This document shows, in pieces, positions 10,283 to 17,095 of a DNA stretch of 64,000 bases. The notes under the pieces were generated by a model. It worked only from the letters and a program-made list of their open reading frames with translations, searched no databases and was not told where the DNA came from. Position numbers and translations under genes: made by a program. This stretch comes from Brachybacterium epidermidis (GTDB lineage: Bacteria > Actinomycetota > Actinomycetes > Actinomycetales > Dermabacteraceae). Each line of letters starts with the position of its first letter. Within the stretch, counting starts at the first letter, position 1. The stretch is taken from NCBI RefSeq assembly GCF_015209585.1, contig NZ_JADEYR010000014.1, forward strand, positions 23,754 through 87,753. The letters run 5' to 3'.

Positions 10283-10311
10283 CTACTGTCTATGGACAGC
10301 ATAGACAGTAG
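10283..10311. promoter_or_regulatory. Perfect 12-bp inverted repeat, probable GntR operator
   Basis: Arms CTACTGTCTATG and CATAGACAGTAG match perfectly around a 5-base spacer (GACAG). The element lies 26 bases before the GntR start. On the minus strand a TTGACG (10328-10323) sits upstream at suitable distance for a -35, so the repeat covers the -10 region. Occlusion of the promoter by the repressor is the simplest model. Confidence 0.8.
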
Positions 10312-10353
10312 GGGGATGCGGGCGTCAAGGTCCTTGTTCGCGGCAGGCGGGCT

Positions 10354-10410
10354 CGAGGGGTGCTCAGTTGGCGGAATGGCCCGCCCTCACCGCCAACTGT
10401 GCACCCCTCG
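10354..10410 (-). terminator. Long stem-loop after the RNase H gene
   Basis: Two 21-base arms (10354-10374 and 10390-10410) pair except for two central mismatches, around a 15-base loop. It lies 11 bases beyond the RNase H stop and separates that gene from the GntR operon on the same strand. There is no U-tract. Confidence 0.6.
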
Positions 10411-10420
10411 GCAGGAAAGC

Positions 10421-11485
10421 TCAGCGGTTCTCGTCGACCGGGGTTCCCTGGTGGTGGCGCAGCAGCCAGCGATCGCCCTCCCGCAGCCAGATCGAGCTGC
10501 GCTCCGCACTGCCCTGCGGGCCGGTGGTGCGGTAGCGCAGCAGCACCACGCCGGGGGCGAGCTCATCGGCCACGAAGTCCGAGGACTCCACGCCCTGCAG
10601 GGGTGCGAGGGCGGCGAGGATGTCGTCGCGGTCGTACGTGCGGCCGCTCGCCCCGATCTCCGCGAAGGAGGGGTGCAGCAGCTCGGCGGCGCTGGGCGGG
10701 TCCGAGCGCACCATGTCGGTGAGCAGGGCCTGCTCGCGGGTGGTGACCTGCTCGAAGGCGGTGGCGTCGGGATCCACAGCGGTGATGGAGGCGGGGCCCG
10801 GGCCCCCGGAGATGTCCTCGAAGAGGCTGAAGAGGTCATCGTCGTCGGCCGGAGCCACCGGGGTGGGGCGAGCCCTGCGCGCGGAACCGGCAGAGCCATC
10901 GCGACCGGAACGCTCAGGGGATGCGGAGGCCTCGGGAGCGACAGCTGGGCGTGCGGAACCGGCAGGGCTTTCCGGGGCCGCGGATCCCGCAGCGGTGGCC
11001 GACGGCGGTGCTCCGCGGTAGCCGGGCCCGATCTGCGGGTCCTGGTTCCTCGAGTAGGCGGTGGCGGCGGCGTTGGCGCGCTTGTCGGCGGCCTCGTTCA
11101 TGGCGTGGCCGGAATGGCCCTTGACCCATTCGAACTCGACGCTGCGGCCGGCGAGCGCACGGTCGATCGCCTGCAGCAGCTCGACGTTCATCACTGGCTT
11201 GCCGTCCTTCTTGCGCCACCCCTTGCGCTTCCAGCCCGGCATCCACTTCGTGACTGAGTTGATGACGTACTGGCTGTCGCACAGGATGACCAGGTGCTGA
11301 TCGGCGTCCTCCGCGGTGGACTCCAGCAGGTCCAGCACGGCCTTCAGCTCCCCCATGTTGTTGGTGCCATGGGGCCAGCCGCCCGCCCGCCACGTGTCCT
11401 CGTCGATGTACCAGGCCCAGCCGGCCGGGCCGGGGTTGCCGAGGGCGGAGCCGTCGGCCGCAGCGGTGATCGTCATGGTGGCCAT
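10421..11485 (-). CDS. RNase HI-domain protein with C-terminal SnoaL/DUF4440-like domain
   Basis: Residues 1-150 are a type I RNase H: AADGSALGNPGPAGWAW carries the first Asp, then NNMGELKAV (Glu), LVILCDSQYVINS (Asp) and VKGHSGHAMNEAADKRAN (final His and Asp). All four carboxylates are present. Residues 150-240 are a low-complexity Ala/Pro/Ser linker. Residues 255-350 (LLTDMVRSDPPSAAELLHPSF to SIWLREGDRWLLRHHQGTPV) fit an NTF2-like DUF4440 fold. The enzyme removes RNA from RNA-DNA hybrids; the second domain's role is unknown. Start is uncertain: 11485 (MATMTIT) or 11476 (MTIT), neither with a clear RBS. Confidence 0.85.
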   Translation of the reverse strand: MATMTITAAADGSALGNPGPAGWAWYIDEDTWRAGGWPHGTNNMGELKAVLDLLESTAEDADQHLVILCDSQYVINSVTKWMPGWKRKGWRKKDGKPVMNVELLQAIDRALAGRSVEFEWVKGHSGHAMNEAADKRANAAATAYSRNQDPQIGPGYRGAPPSATAAGSAAPESPAGSARPAVAPEASASPERSGRDGSAGSARRARPTPVAPADDDDLFSLFEDISGGPGPASITAVDPDATAFEQVTTREQALLTDMVRSDPPSAAELLHPSFAEIGASGRTYDRDDILAALAPLQGVESSDFVADELAPGVVLLRYRTTGPQGSAERSSIWLREGDRWLLRHHQGTPVDENR

Positions 11486-11557
11486 GGTTCCACAGGCAGA
11501 CAGCCTCGCTGCGACGCGCAGTCGCCCCGGGGCGCGGGCGCCCCGACGGATCGATCT

Positions 11558-11620
11558 GGCATCGGATCCGGATCGATCGTGCGGCATCGGATCCGGATCG
11601 ATCGTGCGGCATCGGATCCG
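11558..11620. repeat. 2.5 copies of a 25-bp tandem repeat
   Basis: Two exact copies (11558-11582, 11583-11607) and a 13-base partial third share the unit beginning GGCATCGGATCCGGATCG. The array lies in the divergent interval between the RNase H and GNAT genes and ends three bases before the GNAT -10 box, so it may hold protein-binding sites. Confidence 0.85.
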
Positions 11621-11622
11621 CG

Positions 11623-11628
11623 TACCAT
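11623..11628 (+). promoter_or_regulatory. -10 box of leaderless promoter for the GNAT gene
   Basis: TACCAT is followed by exactly six bases and the GTG start at 11635, without a Shine-Dalgarno sequence. Confidence 0.5.
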
Positions 11629-11634
11629 CCTGGG

Positions 11635-12636
11635 GTGAGCACCTCTTCCCCCCTGACCTGGACCTCGCTGCGCCCGGAGGATGCCGGGGCGCTCGCCGCG
11701 CTGGCGAACCGGATCCACATCCATGACGGCGACGAGCAGGTGGCCGACGAGCCCAGCATGCGTGAATGGCTCACGATGCCGGGGCTGGATCTGCAGGCCG
11801 ACACCGTCGCCGTGCGTGATGGTGACGAGCTCGTGGCGTACGGCGCCGTGAGCGTCTCCATCAGCACCGACCGTGATGGGCGCGTGCGCACGGGGGTCAG
11901 CGGCGGGGTCGCCCCCGAGCATCGCCGGGGCGGCATCGGCACCCGGATCCTGGAGCTCACAGAACGGCGGGGCGCCCAGCTCGCGACCGAGCGCCATCCC
12001 GGTCGCCCTGCGCACTTCCGCGCCTTCGGGGGCATCGATGCCCCGGCCGGCCAGGACCCGTACAGCCCAGGGGGCCGACGGGACGCCCGTGCCCTCCTGG
12101 AGCGGCGCGGGTACCGACGGGCCCGCTCGTGGTCCGAGATGGCCTTCGACCTCACCGGGACCCCGCTGCCCGAGGTCGAGGTCGACGGGGTCGAGATCAT
12201 CGCACCGGGCCCGCAGCACCGGGAGCCGACGCGACTGGCGCATGTCGCGGCCTTCGCCGACCACTGGGGCTCCACCGCCCCGTCGTTCGAGCAGTGGGCG
12301 GTCTGGTGGAGTGCCCACACGGCGCGGACGGCGCAGTCCGCGGTGGCGGTGGATCCGGAAGGCACCGTGCTGGGGTACGCGGTGGCCTCGGAGCACAAGC
12401 CCTCGGTGCTGCACCTGGTCCTGGTGGGGACCCGGCCGGAGGCGCGCGGGCGGGGCATCGCCCGCGCGGTGATCGCCCGTTCCCTGCGGGCCGCTGCCGA
12501 TGCCGGCTACCAGCGGGCCGAACTGGAGGTGGACTCCGAGTCGCTCACCGGGGCGGGCCGGCTCTACGAGTCGCTCGGCTTCACGGTGCACCAGGTCTCG
12601 GCGACCTACGAGAAGCCGATCACCCCGCCCGAGTGA
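11635..12636 (+). CDS. Tandem GNAT-domain acetyltransferase
   Basis: A 333-residue protein with two GNAT-like halves. The first has GVSGGVAPEHRRGGIGTRILE, which contains the acetyl-CoA loop, followed by a His/Arg-rich segment. The second ends with VLVGTRPEARGRGIARAVIARSL and a Tyr-containing LYESLGF motif. Such double-GNAT proteins in actinobacteria include mycothiol synthase MshD and relatives; this one is close in length but I cannot assign it to MshD with certainty. It would transfer acetyl from acetyl-CoA to an amine. The start is a GTG in leaderless position. The gene's 3' end overlaps a convergent dehydrogenase remnant by 17 bases. Confidence 0.85.
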   Translation: MSTSSPLTWTSLRPEDAGALAALANRIHIHDGDEQVADEPSMREWLTMPGLDLQADTVAVRDGDELVAYGAVSVSISTDRDGRVRTGVSGGVAPEHRRGGIGTRILELTERRGAQLATERHPGRPAHFRAFGGIDAPAGQDPYSPGGRRDARALLERRGYRRARSWSEMAFDLTGTPLPEVEVDGVEIIAPGPQHREPTRLAHVAAFADHWGSTAPSFEQWAVWWSAHTARTAQSAVAVDPEGTVLGYAVASEHKPSVLHLVLVGTRPEARGRGIARAVIARSLRAAADAGYQRAELEVDSESLTGAGRLYESLGFTVHQVSATYEKPITPPE

Positions 12637-13042
12637 ACCGCGCGCCTCTCACCAGGCGCGCCACCGTCATCCCGGCCGCGGTGGGCGGAGATCCCATCGC
12701 CACCATCGCGCTCGGCAGGTCTGCAATCCCGATCACCCGGCCCACGGTGCGGCTCAGGTCCAAGGTGCCGCGAGCGATCTCAGCGAGCATCTCGGCGTAC
12801 TCGGTGGCGGCCAGCCCGTGGCTGCCCCGGATCTGCAGCTCCTGCGCGATCACCCGGCCCATGGGCAGCGACGGCTCGGCATCCTCCCCCAGCAGCAGTC
12901 CCACCTGCACATGGCGGCCCCGGGGACGCAGCGACTCGATCCCGGCCCGGGCGGTGGCCGCCGATCCCAGGGCGTCGAGCGCCACCTGCACGCCGCCGTC
13001 CGTGAGGTCACGGATCCGTTCGGCGACATCGTGCACGGCCGA
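12620..13042 (-). pseudogene. C-terminal remnant of a zinc-type alcohol dehydrogenase
   Basis: The frame encodes only about 140 residues. It begins inside the Rossmann domain (DVAERIRDLTDGGVQVALDALGS), then runs normally through GRHVQVGLL, a substrate-loop region IRGSHGLAATEYAEML and the family's C-terminus. The zinc-binding N-terminal half and GxGxxG of a normal 340-residue MDR protein are missing; reading upstream, a TGA is met at 13045-13043. The break lies directly beside the VapBC-type locus and a short GATGCGT tandem repeat, so the 5' part was most likely lost when that locus arrived. A GTG at 13036 could start a 138-residue product, but it would be inactive. Confidence 0.85.
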
Positions 13043-13072
13043 TCACCCGATGCGTGATGCGTGATGCCCTTC

Positions 13073-13078
13073 TATGCT
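13073..13078 (+). promoter_or_regulatory. -10 box of leaderless promoter for the toxin-antitoxin pair
   Basis: TATGCT is followed by seven bases and the antitoxin ATG at 13086. Just upstream (13049-13067) a 7-base unit GATGCGT is repeated 2.7 times and could be the autoregulatory operator. Confidence 0.5.
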
Positions 13079-13085
13079 GGTGCTC

Positions 13086-13316
13086 ATGCGAACCACTCTC
13101 GACCTCGACGACCGCCTGCTGGCGGCGGCCCGTGCCCGCGCTCGACGCGACGGCACGTCTCTCGGTGCAGCGGTCTCCAAGCTCGGGCTCTCCGGGCTGG
13201 ATGCGGAACGTCGTGAGGCTCCCGCCCCGGTGATGGCGGGCATTGTCATGCTCCCTGTCGACCCCCAGCACACGATCACCACCGCCGATGTCGACGACGC
13301 CCTCGATGATGACTGA
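13086..13316 (+). CDS. VapB-type antitoxin (ribbon-helix-helix)
   Basis: A 76-residue protein starting MRTTLDLDDRLLAAARARA, the typical N-terminal strand and helix of VapB/DUF2191 antitoxins, which bind DNA as ribbon-helix-helix dimers. The C-terminus (ITTADVDDALDDD) is acidic and should wrap the toxin. It overlaps the toxin start by 11 bases, the usual coupling in these operons. It neutralises the downstream PIN-domain RNase and probably represses its own promoter. Confidence 0.88.
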   Translation: MRTTLDLDDRLLAAARARARRDGTSLGAAVSKLGLSGLDAERREAPAPVMAGIVMLPVDPQHTITTADVDDALDDD

Positions 13317-13737
13317 GGCGCTCGATCTCCCGGACGTGAATGTCCTCGTCGCGCTGGTTCACCCTGGGCACACGCATCATGAGCAGGCAGTGGAGTGGCT
13401 CCGGGGGACCACGGGGTTCGCCACCACCCCGATCACCGAATCCGGACTTCTGCGACTGGCGATGAACCCACGGATCACGGGCACCCAGCTCACCGGCTCC
13501 GTGGCACTCCGTTCATTGTCGAGCATCCGGAGACATCCCGATTGGCAGTTCCTCCGCGACGACTCGTCCCTGCTCGAACCGAATGTGGATCTCGTAGGAC
13601 TCGTGGGGCACCGCCAGGTCACCGATGTGCACCTGGTCAATCTGGCGGCGCGCCACGGCGCCGTCGTGGTGACCTTCGACCGGGGGATCGGCGTCACTCT
13701 CTCGGCCCGCGACCAGCGGCACCTCCGAGTGCTCTGA
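13306..13737 (+). CDS. VapC-type PIN-domain toxin
   Basis: A 143-residue PIN-domain ribonuclease. The catalytic carboxylates are visible: Asp in LPDVNVLVAL, Glu in PITESGLLRL, Asp in VTDVHLVNLA and Asp in VVTFDRGI. The size and the Trp/Arg-containing middle fit the VapC subgroup typical of Mycobacterium-like chromosomal TA pairs. The start at 13306 (or 13309, consecutive ATGs) is chosen from the PIN fold; a frame open further upstream lies inside the antitoxin. VapC toxins cleave tRNA or rRNA when the antitoxin is degraded. Confidence 0.9.
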   Translation: MMTEALDLPDVNVLVALVHPGHTHHEQAVEWLRGTTGFATTPITESGLLRLAMNPRITGTQLTGSVALRSLSSIRRHPDWQFLRDDSSLLEPNVDLVGLVGHRQVTDVHLVNLAARHGAVVVTFDRGIGVTLSARDQRHLRVL

Positions 13738-13751
13738 GCCGCGCACGGGGT

Positions 13752-14501
13752 TCAGGCGCGGCGGTACACGGAGACGTGGCTGCGCGACTCGGCGGTGAAC
13801 TCGGCGCGGTCGAACCCGGCGTACCGGTGCTCGAACTCGAACCCGGCCAGCTGCGCCATCAGGTCCAGTTCAGCAGGCCACACGTAGCGATGCGGGGTGC
13901 GGGCGAGCTGGGCCTCGCGACTGCCGTCCACCTGCGGATCGAAGCGGACATGGTGGGAGACGACGAGCTGGGCGAGGGTGTCGTAGGTGTCGACCAGCAG
14001 GTACCCGGATTCGGAGACCTCCACGGTGCCGCCGTGGCCGGGGGCCAGCGAACGCAGCTGGGGCACCCACAGCTCGACCACGAAACGCCCGCCAGGGGCG
14101 AGGTGCCGGGCGGCGTTGCGGAAGCACTCCACCTGCTGCTCCTGGGTGAGCAGGTTGGAGATGGTATTGAACACCAGGTAGGCGAGAGTGAATCCCTCCC
14201 CCGCCGTCGCGGTGGTCATGTCACCCTGGACGACGGGGATGGTGGCGGCGTCGACCTTCTCCCGCAGCCGGTCGATCATGGCCTCGGACAGCTCGATGCC
14301 TGCCACCTCGACGCCTGCCTCCCGCAGCGGGATCGCGACCCGCCCGGTGCCGATCGCGAGCTCGAGGGCGCGCCCGCCAGCGGCGAGCTCGGACAGCAGT
14401 GCCACCGTCGGCTCCAGCACCTCGGCGGCGAACATGCCCTCACCGGGAGTGTCGTAGGTCGCGGCGGCATGTTCGTCCCAGAGGCGCGATTGATCGATCA
14501 T
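13752..14501 (-). CDS. Class I SAM-dependent methyltransferase
   Basis: A 249-residue methyltransferase. Motif I is RALELAIGTGRVAIPL, followed by an acidic motif (VEVAGIELSEAM), PVVQGDMTTATAGEGFTLAYLVFNTISNL and ARHLAPGGRFVVELWVP. The C-terminal part is a beta-rich cap with YLLVDTYDTLAQLVVSHHVRF. The start at 14501 is chosen because a purine-rich RBS (GGATGGAGG) precedes it; the open frame runs further but lacks a site. Substrate unknown; it stands alone between the toxin and glycosidase genes. Confidence 0.88.
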   Translation of the reverse strand: MIDQSRLWDEHAAATYDTPGEGMFAAEVLEPTVALLSELAAGGRALELAIGTGRVAIPLREAGVEVAGIELSEAMIDRLREKVDAATIPVVQGDMTTATAGEGFTLAYLVFNTISNLLTQEQQVECFRNAARHLAPGGRFVVELWVPQLRSLAPGHGGTVEVSESGYLLVDTYDTLAQLVVSHHVRFDPQVDGSREAQLARTPHRYVWPAELDLMAQLAGFEFEHRYAGFDRAEFTAESRSHVSVYRRA

Positions 14502-14644
14502 GCCTCCATCCTGGCCTCGGCGGCTCGATCGGTCACGGGTTTTTGCGGGCAGCCGACGTGCGCGACCGGGACCGCACGGCGGCGGGAACGGGGCCGGCCC
14601 CGTCGGAGACCGGCTCCCCACGCCGGGCCCGGGCTCGCGCTCGG

Positions 14645-16639
14645 TCAGTCCTCCTCGTAGGCGGCGCGGTTCTCCTGGACCGCCCGCAGGCGGGCCAGGT
14701 CCAGCTTGCGGCCGCGTTCGAAGTCCACGATGCCGTTCTTCTCCTGGAACACGTCGGTCATCTGCGTGTAGCAGTAGCCGAACATCAGCGGATCCTCGAG
14801 CAGCACCCGGGTGAGGCCCTCGAAGCGCTCATACAGCTCCTCCTCCGAGCGCACCCGCTCCCCGTAGCCCCAGGACACGGCCTGATCGTTGCCGGTGCGG
14901 TCACCGGCGGCGGCCTCGGCGGCACGCCGGGCCTCCTCCTCGTTCCACCAGATGCCTCCGTCCTCGGAGACGAAGTAGGGCTGGCCGGCGTAGGCCAGGG
15001 AGAAGGCTCCATCGGCGAACGGCATGTCGTCGGGGGCCAGCTCGCGCCGGTTGACGAAGGGGGTGCCGTCGGCCAGACCCGCCTGCTCGGCACGGAACGC
15101 CTCGACGTCCTGCTCGTAGGAGTGGGAGTCGTAGACGTCGGCCCCACGCACCCGGTGCGAGTAGCCGGAGGCGTCCAGCACCGGACGGGAGGGATCGGCC
15201 AGCTTGGTGGCGTCGTACATCGCCTGGGTGACGTCATCGAGCTGGGTGAGGCGATCGTGCAGCACCTGGTGGGTCTCGTTCAGGGGGCACCAGCCGATGA
15301 TCGAGGGGTGGTTGATGTCGCGGGCCACGGCCTGCACCCATTCAGCGACGAAGGAGGCGGTGGGCTGCTGGTTGTCACCCATCGGGCCCTTGCCCGAGGC
15401 GCCCCAGTCGCCGAACTCGCCCCAGGTGAGGTAGCCGTGCAGGTCCGCCCAGAACAGCATCCGCTGCTCGAACACCTTCTGGTGCAGGCGGGCGCCGTTG
15501 AACCCTGCCTCGTAGGCCAGGCGGATGTCGGTGGTCATCGCCTCGTCGGAGGGGGAGGTCATGAAGGTGTGCTCCCAGTACCCCTGGTCCAGTACCAGGC
15601 GCTGGAACACCTTCTGGCCGTTGATGCGGAACTCGTGACCGTTCAATGAGGTGGAGCGCAGGCCAGCGTAGGACCGCGCCTCGTCCAGCACGGCGCCCTC
15701 GGCATCCCGCAGGCGCACCGCCAGGGCGTACAGCTCGGGCTCCCCCGGGCCCCACACCCGCACGTGCTCGGCGGGGATCACCAGCTCCAGATGCGGAGCA
15801 AGGTCGAGGTCGGCACGCACCTCGGCGCGGGCCACCTCCTGGCCACCAGGGGCGCTCGCGACCACCTCGAGGCGGGTGCCGGGTGTGGAGCGGGACAGCG
15901 ACGCGTCGATGGAGAAGGAACCGGAGGCGAGCGAGGGGATGATGCGCAGGGAGCGGATCTCGTCGGCCGGCACGCCCTCGAGCCACACCGTCTGCCAGAT
16001 GCCGGTGGTGCGGTGGTAGCTGGCGTGGGTGGCGTGGAACCAGGTGGACTGCTTGCCGCGGGCCTGGGCCACGTCGTGCGGGTCGCGGGCCCGCACCACG
16101 ATGGTCAGCTCGGAGCCTGCGCCCACACCCTCCAGGGTGGAGAGGTCGGCGCTGAAGGGGGTGAAGCCGCCGCGGTGGCGGGCCACCTCGGTGCCGTTGA
16201 CCCACACGGTGGCCTCGTGGTCCACAGCCTCGAAGCGCAGGATCGGGCGCAGGCCCTCCCAGTCGGCCGGAACGGTGACGGTGCGGCGATACCACACGGC
16301 CTCCAGGAAGTCCCTGTTCCCGATGCCGGAGGCCGTGGTCTCCGGAGCGAAGGGCACCAGGATCCGGGAGTCCAGCTCGCGGTCCAGCAGGCCCCGCTCA
16401 CGGCCGGAGTCGCCCTGGTCGATCTCGAACTGCCAGCTGCCGTTGAGGCTCAGCCAGGTGGGGCGGTGGAACTGGGGGCGTGGATGCTCGGGTCGGGGCA
16501 GTTCGCCGGCCGCGTCGCCGGGACGGGCGGCCGACGGCGGCCCGTCGAGGGGCCCGGCCAGCTCCTCGGCGCGGGCGAACAGCGCGGAGAGCTTCGCGGG
16601 CAGGGCGGCCGGATCGGGTGCGGTGTCGGTGGCGCGCAC
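14645..16639 (-). CDS. Glycoside hydrolase family 2 protein
   Basis: A 664-residue GH2-type enzyme. It has a jelly-roll sugar-binding domain (LSLNGSWQFEID, VWVNGTEVARHRGGFTPF), an immunoglobulin-like domain, and a TIM barrel. The acid/base Glu is in WCPLNETHQ and the probable nucleophile Glu is in YFVSEDGGIWW. No signal peptide is visible, so it acts in the cytoplasm on imported oligosaccharides. The specificity (beta-galactosidase, -glucuronidase, -mannosidase or arabinosidase) cannot be fixed from the motifs. It starts at GTG with GAGGAG six bases before it. No sugar transporter is adjacent. Confidence 0.92.
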   Translation of the reverse strand: MRATDTAPDPAALPAKLSALFARAEELAGPLDGPPSAARPGDAAGELPRPEHPRPQFHRPTWLSLNGSWQFEIDQGDSGRERGLLDRELDSRILVPFAPETTASGIGNRDFLEAVWYRRTVTVPADWEGLRPILRFEAVDHEATVWVNGTEVARHRGGFTPFSADLSTLEGVGAGSELTIVVRARDPHDVAQARGKQSTWFHATHASYHRTTGIWQTVWLEGVPADEIRSLRIIPSLASGSFSIDASLSRSTPGTRLEVVASAPGGQEVARAEVRADLDLAPHLELVIPAEHVRVWGPGEPELYALAVRLRDAEGAVLDEARSYAGLRSTSLNGHEFRINGQKVFQRLVLDQGYWEHTFMTSPSDEAMTTDIRLAYEAGFNGARLHQKVFEQRMLFWADLHGYLTWGEFGDWGASGKGPMGDNQQPTASFVAEWVQAVARDINHPSIIGWCPLNETHQVLHDRLTQLDDVTQAMYDATKLADPSRPVLDASGYSHRVRGADVYDSHSYEQDVEAFRAEQAGLADGTPFVNRRELAPDDMPFADGAFSLAYAGQPYFVSEDGGIWWNEEEARRAAEAAAGDRTGNDQAVSWGYGERVRSEEELYERFEGLTRVLLEDPLMFGYCYTQMTDVFQEKNGIVDFERGRKLDLARLRAVQENRAAYEED

Positions 16640-17095
16640 GGGGGACTCCTCGGGGTCGGCGCTGATCGGGGATGTGTCCAGTCAAGCGCAGTTGATGCCC
16701 GACCTCGAGACCATCTGCCATGTTCTGTGCCAGTGATCAGGAATTCCTGGTTGGGAATCCCACCGTTCGCCCCAGCCCCAAGCAGGGCGGTGGCCAATGC
16801 GGGCCTGGGAGGCGGGCAGTGATCGCGTTCGCGCGCTGAGCACGCGTCTGGGTCACATTCCAGGGCCCGGATCACGCTCGTACGGCCTCGAGGGCGTACG
16901 GTGGGCGGTGACGGTCGCCGTCGAATCTCGCCGCGACGACCTGCCGCGGAGACCCATCCCGATCCCCGTGATCGGTGACGTGCCCGAAGGACGGGCCCTG
17001 TCTCCGCCGGCCGCGCAGCATTCCGCACACCGGGACCTCCGGTGACTGCGACGCACGCGCCCCGGCGAACCCACTCTTGATGAACGGATCCCTCT
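16640..17095. other. 456-bp divergent intergenic region between GH2 and DEAD-box genes
   Basis: I see no gene. A 12-base palindrome CAGGAATTCCTG lies at 16738-16749, followed by TTGGGAATCCCA, and could be an operator for the glycosidase gene. The DEAD-box side contains a long GC-rich leader, typical of cold-regulated RNA-helicase genes, but no specific motif can be defended. Confidence 0.4.
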
